Source: Rhizobium cauense (GTDB lineage: Bacteria > Pseudomonadota > Alphaproteobacteria > Rhizobiales > Rhizobiaceae). Taken from it: a DNA stretch of 64,000 bases. The position numbers and the translations under genes were made by a program. This document shows positions 51,739 to 60,677 of the stretch, piece by piece; the first letter of the stretch is position 1, and each line of letters opens with the position of its first letter. The stretch is taken from positions 1 to 64,000 of the forward strand of contig NZ_JAEUAT010000013.1 in assembly GCF_019511525.1 (NCBI RefSeq), in the 5' to 3' direction. The notes under the pieces were generated by a model. The model was not told the origin of the DNA, did not search any database, and was given only the letters and a program-made list of their open reading frames with translations.

Positions 51739-52983
51739 TTATCCGGCGAGCCGTCCCCCTGCTCCATTGTTCTTCAGGAGTGCCATGAGCATTGGGCCAA
51801 GCGAAAACTCACCACGCTCCGCGCGCTTCGTGAGATCACGCAGATAGCCCCCCGCGGAGTTGATCATGCTGGATCTCTCCAAGATGCACGCCATCGCGAC
51901 AGCGGCATTTTCGGGACCCATTGCTCCGCACGCCTCCTCGTAGGCTGATGGACTGACGCCCAACATTGACCGAACAGTCACCGCGGCACTCATCAATTCA
52001 CGCCAGTGATCAATCTTGCCAGCAGGCCCGTAATCACTAATCTGGGGGCAGGCCCGAAGCACCATCCCGAGTGGAAATGCCTTGATTTGCTCGAGGCTGC
52101 GCTGCTCGCTAACCTGGCCTCTTCTTATAGGTTCAGATTCTGACTCCAACTTCTCGCCCTGCTCCTTTTCGGAGCTAGGTTCAAATTCATAGATGGATTC
52201 GGGTTTTGAACTCTGTATGTGGCGGCCGTTTTGGATAGCATTGCCAGCCGTATTTTCAGCTTTTGCCTGAAGTTCCAATTGGTTGAGCACTTCGTCTCGA
52301 AGCAGCACCATCTCGTCGAGGGTGGATTCAGCTTGCTCTCGGGTCGCGTAACGGGGAAGTCGGTCCAGAATGCCAAAATAGGCGTCTTCAGCGGCTTCCC
52401 AATTGCCGCTGGCGCCCTCCTCGATCGCAGCTGTGATAAGCTTGCGAACATCCCGCCTGCAGATGGTCAGAGCTTCCTTGACTCTTCGAAAACGTACGCG
52501 TTCGGCAACAACGTCTTGGGCAAGCTGGGCCAGTTCTGCAGACCGAGCCGCTAAGGGAGACAGGTCGAAGCCGTATGCCTGTTCAATCTCGCCATCGCGA
52601 TCTCGATGAGCGTACCGCTTGCCGTTTGGACTGTCGCGTCTCTGGATCAGACCCGCTTCAACGAGCGCGCCTAAATGCCTACGCAACGTCGTGCCAGCCA
52701 TACCGTGAGCGCGGAGAGACAACTGCGCATTCGACGGGAAGACGACCAGGCCGCGCGCTGTATCAAGTTCGTTGTCAGGATAGAATGTCAACAATGCATC
52801 GAGCACCGCGAGTGCCCTATCCTGAAGCCCCAGCCGCTCTCGCGTCTCACTGATGTCGCGGAAGACCTTCCACTTGTCGACACGCTTGTTAGCTTTCAAT
52901 TTTGCGACAGACAGCTGCCCTTTCACGAGGGCAAGCGTCATCGATCGCCGCCCAAAGGGCGTCGACACAAGTCCTGTGTACAT
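51739..52983 (-). CDS. repC: RepC plasmid replication initiator
   Basis: The 414-residue protein is RepC of the repABC class: N-terminal helix-turn-helix region (LVVFPSNAQLSLRAHGMAGTTLRRHLGALVEAGLIQRRDSPNGKRYA) and C-terminal conserved part (MLGVSPSAYEEACGAMGPENAAVAMACILER, NSAGGYLRDLTKRAERGEFSLGPML). RepC initiates replication at an origin that in known repABC plasmids lies inside repC, in an AT-rich central stretch; here 52130-52290 is a fitting candidate (inference). It is the last gene of the repABC operon and is separated from repB by the antisense-RNA region. Confidence 0.92.
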   Translation of the reverse strand: MYTGLVSTPFGRRSMTLALVKGQLSVAKLKANKRVDKWKVFRDISETRERLGLQDRALAVLDALLTFYPDNELDTARGLVVFPSNAQLSLRAHGMAGTTLRRHLGALVEAGLIQRRDSPNGKRYAHRDRDGEIEQAYGFDLSPLAARSAELAQLAQDVVAERVRFRRVKEALTICRRDVRKLITAAIEEGASGNWEAAEDAYFGILDRLPRYATREQAESTLDEMVLLRDEVLNQLELQAKAENTAGNAIQNGRHIQSSKPESIYEFEPSSEKEQGEKLESESEPIRRGQVSEQRSLEQIKAFPLGMVLRACPQISDYGPAGKIDHWRELMSAAVTVRSMLGVSPSAYEEACGAMGPENAAVAMACILERSSMINSAGGYLRDLTKRAERGEFSLGPMLMALLKNNGAGGRLAG

Positions 52984-53045
52984 TTCTCTCTCTCACCTTT
53001 CGTTAGGCAAAAGAAATCCGCTCACCAAATCGGTGCCAAAGACTC

Positions 53046-53132
53046 TTGACTGTGATTCCGGGAAATGCGATTCTCCATCTTGCTACGGATAACGAGAGAG
53101 GCTTCCACGGGGTACCGTTCGGGGGCCTTTTT
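53046..53132 (+). ncRNA. Counter-transcribed RNA (incompatibility RNA) of repABC
   Basis: In the repB-repC gap, on the strand opposite to rep genes, TTGACT at 53046-53051 and GATTCT at 53069-53074 (17-base spacer) form a sigma-70 promoter. About 50 bases later a stem-loop with a T-run (about 53099-53132) ends the transcript. Size (about 50-55 nt), position and orientation match the ctRNA that represses repC in Rhizobium etli p42d and Ti plasmids. It would determine copy number and incompatibility. Confidence 0.8.
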
Positions 53133-53141
53133 CTTTTGCGG

Positions 53142-54134
53142 TTAATCTCCGTTTTCTTCAGATTTAGACCGCCTGTATTCGTCGTACAGCTGGTCCATTC
53201 GGCTGGAGAGCCAATCACTAAATGGCTTGGCTTCTGTGTTTGAAAGCTCGATAGCCACCTTCTTGGATTTGGCGTTCATGGAAAAATTCAGTGTGCTATC
53301 ACGCGATACCCACTCTTTCGCAGATGCCGCTGTTTTCGGCTTCTTTGCATCTGATTTGGTCTTGTACCGCTTGAGATAGTCGTGCAGGTCGTCGAACCTC
53401 TTATCCTCGGACAGTTCAAGGAACTCTGCGTTAGCCACGCGATCGGTCGAAGCTCGTAGCAGGGCAGGGGACAGAACCAGCTGCCTGAGGCTCAGCCACT
53501 TGTCGCGGCCTATCTTCTTCGAGGCACCAAGAGCTTTAATCACCGGAGCAGGGACGACTTCGACAACACCGAGCATTTTTGACAGCATTGCTTCATCGAT
53601 GGCCAGTGATACTCGAACGACGTCCTTGGACATTCCCGTGGCAAGGAGGTTCTGAGCAAAGTAGGCGCGCTCGATGAACGACAAATTGGAACGAGCCGAA
53701 TTTTCCTGGCCTTGCGCAATAGCCGAAGCGATATCGTCGAGTTTCTTGACGATCGCCTTGACCGGAATTCCAAGCTCGCGAGCTACCTTCAGGCGCCTGT
53801 GGCCGAAAACGACTGTATACCGTTGTCCGTCCGAGCTTGGCCGCACCAAAATCGGAGTCGCCTGCCCGGACTCCTGGATCGCCTGCTTAAGTTCCTGATA
53901 TTCCTCCCCGTCGTCGGAAAGCCGATCGGAAATAGAGGAGGCGTCGAGCGACAGCGGATCCAATTCCACGATCACTTCACCTTCCATCAGCTTCTTAGTG
54001 TTCTCCGCAAGATCCTCAATGGACCTAACAACTGTCTTCGCGGCCCCGGTCATCGCGTAACCAGGCTTGGTCGGAGCTTTGGTGGCATTGATGGATGCCA
54101 AGTCCAGCTTTGCGAAAGGATTTTCACGCGACAT
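53142..54134 (-). CDS. repB: RepB partition protein (ParB family)
   Basis: The 330-residue protein is the DNA-binding partition component. ParB features: ELKQAIQESGQATPILVRPSSDG and TVVFGHRRLKVARELGIPVKAIV near residues 80-125, then a helix-turn-helix (ATGMSKDVVRVSLAIDEAMLSKMLGVVEVVP) near 165-195. The N-terminal MSRENPFAKLDLASI is characteristic of RepB. It binds parS and RepA for plasmid segregation. Confidence 0.92.
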   Translation of the reverse strand: MSRENPFAKLDLASINATKAPTKPGYAMTGAAKTVVRSIEDLAENTKKLMEGEVIVELDPLSLDASSISDRLSDDGEEYQELKQAIQESGQATPILVRPSSDGQRYTVVFGHRRLKVARELGIPVKAIVKKLDDIASAIAQGQENSARSNLSFIERAYFAQNLLATGMSKDVVRVSLAIDEAMLSKMLGVVEVVPAPVIKALGASKKIGRDKWLSLRQLVLSPALLRASTDRVANAEFLELSEDKRFDDLHDYLKRYKTKSDAKKPKTAASAKEWVSRDSTLNFSMNAKSKKVAIELSNTEAKPFSDWLSSRMDQLYDEYRRSKSEENGD

Positions 54135-54193
54135 GGCTCGTCTCCAAATTTTCTGTCAATCTCGATAAGGCGCTGTTACCCCTCGCGAAACGC

Positions 54194-54213
54194 CGAAAAA
54201 AAACGGCTGACAA
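54194..54213. repeat. Second copy of the 20-base rep-region element
   Basis: Lies in the repA-repB gap just after the repA stop, 19 of 20 bases identical to 51678-51697. On the minus strand it can form GCCG-T8-CGGC, so it may also act as a weak stem-loop between repA and repB. Confidence 0.5.
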
Positions 54214-54215
54214 GG

Positions 54216-55406
54216 TCATTTCCGCCCCCATGCGCTGTGGATCAGTTCCATGATCTCGCCGTTTGCAGAATTGAGACTTTCAATGGCGCGATCATATGTT
54301 GAGCGGACGAAATCTCCGCGCTCGACCTCGTACAGGGTCTGCTTCTTGATCGAGGCATCCGAAATGGCCGTCGATTTCAACACGTGATTTCGAAGCATGT
54401 GCTGCGCGAACATTGACTGCATAAAGCCAACCATCTGGGCCTGCGGTATGTCTGTCGGTTCGAAGCGCGTTACCAAATATCGGAACCATTCCACGCGTAT
54501 CTCGGCGCCTGCCTCAGCAACCGGCGTCATAATACCGCCGAGCATCATCAGGAACTGACTCATCGACATGATGTCCAGCATCTGCGGATGGATGGTGATG
54601 AGAATGCCGGTGGAAGCCATGAGCGCGGTGATCGTCAGATAACCAAGCTGAGGCGGGCAATCGATCACAACGACGTCGTATCGGTCGTCGATATCCTTCA
54701 GGGCATTTACTATCCGCATATGGAAAAGCCGACCCTCTTCTCCCTTCCTCGAGGAGATCGCGAGCGGCACATCATACTCATATTCTTGCAAGATCAGGTT
54801 TGCCGGGACGACATCCAGACCCGGAATATTGGTAGGTTGGATAACCTCCGCGATAGGCTTGCGCTCGTCGTCAAAGCGCAGTGCCTCGTAGAGGGACGCC
54901 GTCTCGTCCAGCTCCGGCTGGATACCGAACAAGGATGTCAGCGACGCCTGCGGGTCAAGATCGATTGCAAGAACGCGATGGCCGGACAACGCAAGGTATT
55001 GGGCGAGATGCGCAGCGGTCGTTGTCTTTCCGCTTCCACCTTTGAAGTTCACAACGGACACGACCTGTAGGGGCTCGCCCTCACGCCGCTTGGGCAGATA
55101 GTACCGCTTGTCTGACTTCTTGTTGGCTTCAAGATATTCCCGAAGCTCGAGCATTTGATCTGCCGTATAGTACCTACGGCCGCTGATAGACTCGATCTCT
55201 GGGCCTTTTCCCTCGGAATGGATCTGGCGGAGATGGCTCTGCGTTACACCCATGAAGTCTGCAACCTCACCAAGCTGAAACTTTCGCAGACCTTTACGCG
55301 CATCGGGCGGATACTGCTGGCTGCGCAGCATATGCAACGCGCTAGAGATCTTTGATCCCTGCTCGGCGATCTCAAGATCAAAACGGTTAGGCAGCGGCTG
55401 GCTCAT
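54216..55406 (-). CDS. repA: RepA partition ATPase (ParA family)
   Basis: The 396-residue protein (from ATG 55406) has an N-terminal helix-turn-helix region (LGEVADFMGVTQSHLRQIHSEGKGPE) and the ParA ATPase: deviant Walker A NFKGGSGKTTTAAHL at about 121-135, CPPQLGYLT and later ParA blocks. It drives partition and represses the repABC promoter. A GTG at 55433 would add nine residues but lacks a ribosome binding site. A palindrome ATGGC-N6-GCCAT at 55446-55461 directly upstream is the likely autoregulatory operator. Confidence 0.92.
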   Translation of the reverse strand: MSQPLPNRFDLEIAEQGSKISSALHMLRSQQYPPDARKGLRKFQLGEVADFMGVTQSHLRQIHSEGKGPEIESISGRRYYTADQMLELREYLEANKKSDKRYYLPKRREGEPLQVVSVVNFKGGSGKTTTAAHLAQYLALSGHRVLAIDLDPQASLTSLFGIQPELDETASLYEALRFDDERKPIAEVIQPTNIPGLDVVPANLILQEYEYDVPLAISSRKGEEGRLFHMRIVNALKDIDDRYDVVVIDCPPQLGYLTITALMASTGILITIHPQMLDIMSMSQFLMMLGGIMTPVAEAGAEIRVEWFRYLVTRFEPTDIPQAQMVGFMQSMFAQHMLRNHVLKSTAISDASIKKQTLYEVERGDFVRSTYDRAIESLNSANGEIMELIHSAWGRK

Positions 55407-55445
55407 TTTGCGAACTATTTCCTTGGTGGTCACACTTTCGAAAAA

Positions 55446-55461
55446 ATGGCCAACGAGCCAT
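55446..55461. promoter_or_regulatory. Inverted repeat, likely RepA operator
   Basis: ATGGC and GCCAT with a six-base spacer, 40-55 bases upstream of the chosen repA start, within the repABC promoter region. Confidence 0.5.
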
Positions 55462-55705
55462 CATTTGCGCAACTATCTTTCGATTCCGCCTTTGCGGCAA
55501 GGAATTTAAAGTTAACAAAGTCTTAAGTCGATTCCGCGCATTTCTCACAGTTTGGCAAATTCACCTGTTATTTCATCCGGTTAGGCTGAACTCTACCGTG
55601 CCCGGCCTCTTATCTTTCCTGTGATTCATTGATCTAAACTGAAGCCGGCATCGCTCAGCAGCGGCCGAATCGAGGCGAACCTGACGGAATCACCCGCGAC
55701 TCGCG

Positions 55706-55723
55706 AGGTGCAAAATTGCACAT
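55706..55723. promoter_or_regulatory. tra-box-like LuxR/TraR binding site
   Basis: The 18-base element AGGTGCAAAATTGCACAT has perfect GTGCAA/TTGCAC arms and matches the size and the GTGCA-N4-TGCAC core of TraR boxes. It lies 64-81 bases upstream of the trbB start, where TraR activates trb and repABC in Ti plasmids. Confidence 0.65.
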
Positions 55724-55786
55724 AGACTTCGCACGCCCTCCGAGGTCTGTCTCCTGACGTACTCAATCGAGGAGATGATTTTCCCC

Positions 55787-56752
55787 ATGCTCCAGTCGCA
55801 CTCTCGCCTTGTCCGCAAGCTCCAGGACGCACTCGGCGAGCACCTTTGCATTGCCCTTGAGGACCCCACAGTCGTAGAGATCATGCTCAATCCAGATGGT
55901 AAGCTCTTTATCGAGCGTTTAGGTCATGGCGTCGCGCCAGCTGGCGAAATGCAGGCGACTGCCGCCGAGACTGTTATCGGATCGGTCGCGCACGCTCTCC
56001 AGTCGGAAGCCGATGGAGAACGACCAATCATCTCCGGTGAGTTGCCGATCGGCGGCCACCGCTTCGAAGGGCTCCTGCCTCCCGTCGTCAACTCGCCAAC
56101 GTTCACGATCCGCCGCCGCGCTTCGCGGCTTATTCCGCTCGACGACTACGTCACCGCAAGAATTATGACCGAAGCTCAGGCTTCGATCATCCGCAGCGCC
56201 ATCGCCAACCGTCTGAACATCGTCATCGCCGGCGGGACTGGCTCAGGCAAGACAACACTAGCGAACGCTGTCATCGCGGAAATCGTTTCCGCTGCGCCGG
56301 ACGACAGGATGGTGATCCTCGAGGACACATCCGAAATCCAATGCTCGGCGGAAAATGCGGTCTGCCTCCACACGAGCGACGCGGCCGATATGGCCAGACT
56401 TCTCAAGAGCACGATGCGCCTGCGTCCCGATCGCATCATCGTCGGCGAGGTTCGAGACGGCGCCGCGCTGACCTTGCTTAAAGCCTGGAATACTGGACAC
56501 CCCGGGGGCGTCACGACCATCCATTCCAATTCCGCAATATCGGCGCTTCGGCGCCTTGAGCAACTGACGTCGGAAGCCAGCCAGCAACCAATGCAAGCCG
56601 TAATCGGCGAGGCGGTCGATCTCGTCATCTCGATCGAACGCGCTGGGCGGGGCCGCCGGGTGAGGGAGGTCCTTCATGTCGAAGGGTTCAATGGCTCGCG
56701 CTACCAGACAGAACACTATCCGCAGATCGATGAGGACAGTCATGCAGCATAA
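55787..56752 (+). CDS. trbB: TrbB conjugal transfer ATPase
   Basis: The 321-residue VirB11-like secretion ATPase has Walker A AGGTGSGKTTLANAV at about 148-162, the Asp box (VILEDTSEIQC), Walker B-like RPDRIIVGEVRD and the His box HPGGVTTIHSN. It energises the mating-pair formation type IV secretion system from the cytoplasmic side. I chose the ATG at 55787 (GAGGAG 12 bases upstream); an ATG at 55775 sits directly on that site. First gene of the trb operon; trbC overlaps its end. Confidence 0.92.
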   Translation: MLQSHSRLVRKLQDALGEHLCIALEDPTVVEIMLNPDGKLFIERLGHGVAPAGEMQATAAETVIGSVAHALQSEADGERPIISGELPIGGHRFEGLLPPVVNSPTFTIRRRASRLIPLDDYVTARIMTEAQASIIRSAIANRLNIVIAGGTGSGKTTLANAVIAEIVSAAPDDRMVILEDTSEIQCSAENAVCLHTSDAADMARLLKSTMRLRPDRIIVGEVRDGAALTLLKAWNTGHPGGVTTIHSNSAISALRRLEQLTSEASQQPMQAVIGEAVDLVISIERAGRGRRVREVLHVEGFNGSRYQTEHYPQIDEDSHAA

Positions 56753-57137
56753 TCGCGTTCTCCGTTTGGGAATTATCGGCGCATTGCTCTGCGCTACGTT
56801 TACCGGGCCGGCGCTTGCGGGCTCAGGCGGCGGAAGCCTGCCGTGGGAAGGTCCACTCGAGCAAATCCAGCAATCGATCACTGGGCCGGTCGCTGGCTAC
56901 ATTGCGCTAGCTGCGGTCGCGATCGCCGGCGGTATGCTGATCTTCGGCGGCGAGCTCAACGATTTCGCGCGGCGATTGGTGTATGTGGTGCTGGTCGCAG
57001 GGATCCTACTCGGCGCGACGACGATCGTCGGCCTCTTCGGCTCGACCGGCGCTTCGATCGGCGGTTCGTTTGTCGTCAAGCAAACCGCGGTCACGAACTC
57101 CAATCGGATCGGACGAGGGGAGGGGCGTCATGGCTGA
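56742..57137 (+). CDS. trbC: TrbC conjugal pilin
   Basis: The 131-residue protein has a signal peptide (hydrophobic core LRLGIIGALLCATFTGPALAG) and two further hydrophobic segments (VAGYIALAAVAIAGGMLIFGG, LVYVVLVAGILLGATTIVGLFG), as expected for the VirB2-like pilin that becomes the cyclic conjugation pilus subunit. The chosen ATG overlaps the trbB stop by 11 bases and follows GAGGAC. Confidence 0.88.
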   Translation: MQHNRVLRLGIIGALLCATFTGPALAGSGGGSLPWEGPLEQIQQSITGPVAGYIALAAVAIAGGMLIFGGELNDFARRLVYVVLVAGILLGATTIVGLFGSTGASIGGSFVVKQTAVTNSNRIGRGEGRHG

Positions 57138-57429
57138 CGCTGGCGCCGGGCTTCATCGTAATCGGATCCATCGCGCCTTGTCGCGACCGAATCTCCTGAT
57201 GGGAGCGGATCGAGAGCTCGTGCTGCTGACCGGGCTCGCCGCGATCATTCTCATCTTCGTCGTCCTAACCATCTACTCGGCCCTGTTTGGCGTCGCAATC
57301 TGGATCGTGGTCGTCGGCGTGCTCCGCATGATGGCGAAATCCGATCCCATGATGCGCAAAGTCTACGCCCGCCATATGCGCTATCGGGCGTATTACCTTC
57401 CGACCTCCGCGCCCTGGCGCCGTTACTGA
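57130..57429 (+). CDS. trbD: TrbD (VirB3-like)
   Basis: This is a 99-residue membrane protein with two adjacent hydrophobic segments near residues 32-63 (ELVLLTGLAAIILIFVVLTIY, GVAIWIVVVGVLRMM) and basic tails, matching VirB3/TrbD. The start overlaps trbC by 8 bases; trbE starts ten bases after its stop. Confidence 0.88.
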   Translation: MADAGAGLHRNRIHRALSRPNLLMGADRELVLLTGLAAIILIFVVLTIYSALFGVAIWIVVVGVLRMMAKSDPMMRKVYARHMRYRAYYLPTSAPWRRY

Positions 57430-57439
57430 GGATCTCGCG

Positions 57440-59875
57440 ATGGTCGCCTTACGCACATTTCGATCGACAGGTCCGTCATTCGCTGACCTGGTTCCCTATG
57501 CGGGCCTTGTCGATAACGGGATCCTTCTGCTGAAGGACGGCAGTCTAATGGCCGGATGGTACTTTGCCGGTCCGGATTCCGAGAGCGCGACTGATTTCGA
57601 GCGCAACGAGCTTTCTCGTCAGATCAACGCGATCCTTTCCCGGCTCGGTACGGGCTGGATGATCCAGGTCGAGGCCGTGCGGGTGCCGACGACGGAATAT
57701 CCGTCTGCAGAGCGCAGCTATTTCCCCGACACTGTCACGTCGCTGATCGATGACGAGCGTCGGCGGCATTTTGGAATGGAACGCGGGCATTTCGAAAGCA
57801 GGCACGCGCTTATCTTGACCTACCGACCGCCAGAGCGACGCCGATCCGGCCTGACCCGCTACATCTACTCGGATACCGAAAGTCGCTCAGCAAAATATGC
57901 CGATATAGCTCTCGATGCGTTTCGGCGGTCGATCAGGGAGATTGAGCAGTATCTCGGCAATGTTCTCTCGGTGCAGCGCATGCAGACCCGAGAGGTTCAC
58001 GAACGGGATGGAGCTCGCGTTGCACGCTACGACGAGCTCTTCCAGTTCATTCGATTTGCCATCACCGGCGAGAACCATCCCGTCCGCCTGCCAGAAATTC
58101 CCATGTATCTGGACTGGCTGGCGACGGCAGAGCTCGAACACGGACTGACGCCGCGGGTCGAAAGCCGATTTCTCGGTGTGATCGCCATCGATGGGCTTCC
58201 CGCCGAGAGTTGGCCTGGGATCCTGAACAGCCTCAACCTCATGCCGCTGACATATCGCTGGTCGTCGCGTTTCATCTTTCTCGATGCGGAGGAAGCCAAG
58301 CAGCGCCTGGAGCGGACCCGCAAGAAATGGCAGCAGAAAGTGCGGCCGTTCTTCGACCAGCTGTTCCAGACGCAATCCCGATCGATCGACCAGGATGCCA
58401 TGGCAATGGTCGCCGAAACCGAGGATGCGATCGCCGAAGCCTCATCGCAATTGGTGGCCTACGGCTACTACACGCCTGTTATCATTCTCTTCGACGAGAG
58501 CCGGTCGGCGCTGCAGGAGAAGGCTGAAGCGGTCCGTCGCCTGATCCAGGCGGAAGGTTTCGGCGCCCGTATCGAGACGCTCAACGCGACCGATGCTTTT
58601 CTCGGCAGCCTGCCGGGAAACTGGTACTGCAACATCCGCGAACCGCTGATCAACACTCGCAATCTGGCCGATCTCGTTCCGCTGAACTCTGTGTGGTCAG
58701 GACAGCCGTCCGCGCCGTGCCCATTTTATCCGCCCGATGCGCCGCCACTGATGCAGGTGGCGTCCGGCTCGACGCCCTTCCGACTGAACCTTCACGTCGA
58801 CGACGTCGGCCATACTTTGATTTTCGGACCAACCGGTTCCGGCAAATCGACCCTTCTCGCGCTGATCGCCGCGCAATTTTGCCGATACGAGAAGGCGCAA
58901 GTCTTCGCCTTCGACAAAGGCAATTCGATGCTGCCACTGACGCTCGGCGTTGGTGGTGACCACTATGAGATCGGTGGTGACAGCGGGGAGGGGGCCAATC
59001 TTGCCTTTTGCCCGTTGTCAGAGCTTTCCACTGACGCCGATCGAGCCTGGGCCTCTGAGTGGATCGAAACCCTCGTTTCGCTTCAGGGAGTGACGGTTGC
59101 GCCGGACCATCGCAACGCGATCTCGAGGCAGATCGGATTGATGGCCTCGGCGCCTGGCCGCTCGCTGTCGGATTTCGTCAGTGGCGTTCAGATGCGCGAG
59201 ATCAAGGATGCCCTTCATCACTATACGGTCGACGGCCCGATGGGTCAGCTCCTCGATGCGGAACAAGATGGCCTGACGCTTCGACGCTTTCAGTGCTTCG
59301 AAATCGAGGAGTTGATGAATATGGGTGAGCGCAATCTCGTGCCGGTCCTGACCTATCTCTTCCGACGGATTGAAAAGCGGCTTGATGGTTCGCCAAGCCT
59401 AATCGTCCTGGACGAGGCATGGCTGATGCTCGGCCATCCTGTATTCCGAGACAAGATCAGGGAATGGCTCAAGGTGCTGCGCAAGGCGAACTGCGCCGTC
59501 ATCCTCGCGACGCAGTCGATCTCCGACGCCGAGCGCTCGGGCATCATCGACGTCCTGAAGGAGTCTTGCCCGACCAAGATTTGCCTCCCGAACGGCGCTG
59601 CCCGGGAAATCGGCACCCGCGAATTCTATGAGCGGATCGGCTTCAACGAGCGGCAGATCGAGATTGTCGCAAACGCCATCCCGAAACGCGAATACTACGT
59701 GACCTCACCCGACGGCCGCAGGCTCTTCGACATGTCCCTGGGTCCGGTCACACTTTCCTTCGTCGGCGCTTCCGGCAAGGCCGATCTAGCCCGCATCAGG
59801 GCGCTCTCGTCGACCCACGGCCACGAATGGCCGGGTCAATGGCTCATCGAAAGGGGGACCAACCGCTATGAGTGA
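57440..59875 (+). CDS. trbE: TrbE (VirB4-like) ATPase
   Basis: The 811-residue ATPase has the VirB4/TrbE layout: N-terminal CagE-type domain (residues 1-420), Walker A GPTGSGKSTLLALIA at about 463, Walker B LIVLDEAWLML with Asp658, and a C-terminal RecA-like end. It sits at the base of the conjugative secretion apparatus and drives pilus assembly. It overlaps trbJ by 8 bases. Confidence 0.93.
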   Translation: MVALRTFRSTGPSFADLVPYAGLVDNGILLLKDGSLMAGWYFAGPDSESATDFERNELSRQINAILSRLGTGWMIQVEAVRVPTTEYPSAERSYFPDTVTSLIDDERRRHFGMERGHFESRHALILTYRPPERRRSGLTRYIYSDTESRSAKYADIALDAFRRSIREIEQYLGNVLSVQRMQTREVHERDGARVARYDELFQFIRFAITGENHPVRLPEIPMYLDWLATAELEHGLTPRVESRFLGVIAIDGLPAESWPGILNSLNLMPLTYRWSSRFIFLDAEEAKQRLERTRKKWQQKVRPFFDQLFQTQSRSIDQDAMAMVAETEDAIAEASSQLVAYGYYTPVIILFDESRSALQEKAEAVRRLIQAEGFGARIETLNATDAFLGSLPGNWYCNIREPLINTRNLADLVPLNSVWSGQPSAPCPFYPPDAPPLMQVASGSTPFRLNLHVDDVGHTLIFGPTGSGKSTLLALIAAQFCRYEKAQVFAFDKGNSMLPLTLGVGGDHYEIGGDSGEGANLAFCPLSELSTDADRAWASEWIETLVSLQGVTVAPDHRNAISRQIGLMASAPGRSLSDFVSGVQMREIKDALHHYTVDGPMGQLLDAEQDGLTLRRFQCFEIEELMNMGERNLVPVLTYLFRRIEKRLDGSPSLIVLDEAWLMLGHPVFRDKIREWLKVLRKANCAVILATQSISDAERSGIIDVLKESCPTKICLPNGAAREIGTREFYERIGFNERQIEIVANAIPKREYYVTSPDGRRLFDMSLGPVTLSFVGASGKADLARIRALSSTHGHEWPGQWLIERGTNRYE

Positions 59876-60677
59876 AGCAGTCCAGTATTTGAAGCTCAGC
59901 AAATCGCTAGTTGCGGGGTTGGTCGCCGCTGGCCTTGCCGCAACGCCCACGGTTTCCTTCGCAGGAAGTGCGGTTACCGGCGCGACCGAGATGACGCAGA
60001 TGCTCAACAATGGCGAGCTTATCCACCTTGTTGGTCAGTCGACCGAACAGATCAATAACCAGATCAAACAAATCACTCAGCTTGCCGAGCAGATCCAAAA
60101 CCAGCTCAATATCTATCAGAACATGTTGCAGAATACGGCCCAGCTCCCGAACCACATCTGGGGTCAGGTCGAAGGCGATCTGGATCAGCTGCGCGATATC
60201 GTCACTCAGGGTCAGGGCATCGCCTTTTCCATGGGCAACGCTGACGATCTCCTAAAGCAACGGTTCAAAAGCTACTCAGACCTGAAAACAAACCTGCCGA
60301 ACGCCGAGAGCTTTTCGTCTACTTATCAGACGTGGTCGAACACGAACCGCGACACGATTTCCAGCACACTTAAGGCTGCAAGCCTCACCGCCGATCAGTT
60401 CGACAGCGAAGAGGATACGATGGGCCAGCTGCGATCAATGTCGCAATCGGCGGACGGCCAGATGAAGGCGCTTCAGGTCGGCCACCAGATCGCCGCTCAG
60501 CAGGTCGCCCAGATGCAGAAGCTCCGCGGCATTGTCTCCCAGCAGACCACAATGATGGGGACTTGGCTGCAAAGCGAACAGACGGACAAGGATCTCGCAC
60601 AGGCGCGGCGCGAGAAATTCTTCAATGCCGACGTCCAATCCATTCCCTCCGGACAGAAAATGGAGCCTCGCTGGTGA
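59868..60677 (+). CDS. trbJ: TrbJ (VirB5-like)
   Basis: The 269-residue protein has a signal peptide (hydrophobic LVAGLVAAGLAATPTVSFAG) and a long helical Gln-rich region (QSTEQINNQIKQITQLAEQIQNQLNIYQNMLQNT), typical of VirB5/TrbJ minor pilus proteins that work outside the inner membrane. Its end overlaps the trbK start (GTGA). Confidence 0.9.
   Translation: MSEAVQYLKLSKSLVAGLVAAGLAATPTVSFAGSAVTGATEMTQMLNNGELIHLVGQSTEQINNQIKQITQLAEQIQNQLNIYQNMLQNTAQLPNHIWGQVEGDLDQLRDIVTQGQGIAFSMGNADDLLKQRFKSYSDLKTNLPNAESFSSTYQTWSNTNRDTISSTLKAASLTADQFDSEEDTMGQLRSMSQSADGQMKALQVGHQIAAQQVAQMQKLRGIVSQQTTMMGTWLQSEQTDKDLAQARREKFFNADVQSIPSGQKMEPRW

Larger units (their letters stand above)
55407..55786. promoter_or_regulatory. 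Divergent repA-trbB control region
   Basis: This 380-base gap separates repABC from trb. It contains the repA-proximal palindrome (55446-55461), an AT-rich segment (about 55490-55590) and a TraR-type box (55706-55723). In Ti plasmids the AHL synthase gene traI occupies the trbB-proximal side; no traI-like sequence is recognised here. Confidence 0.65.
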
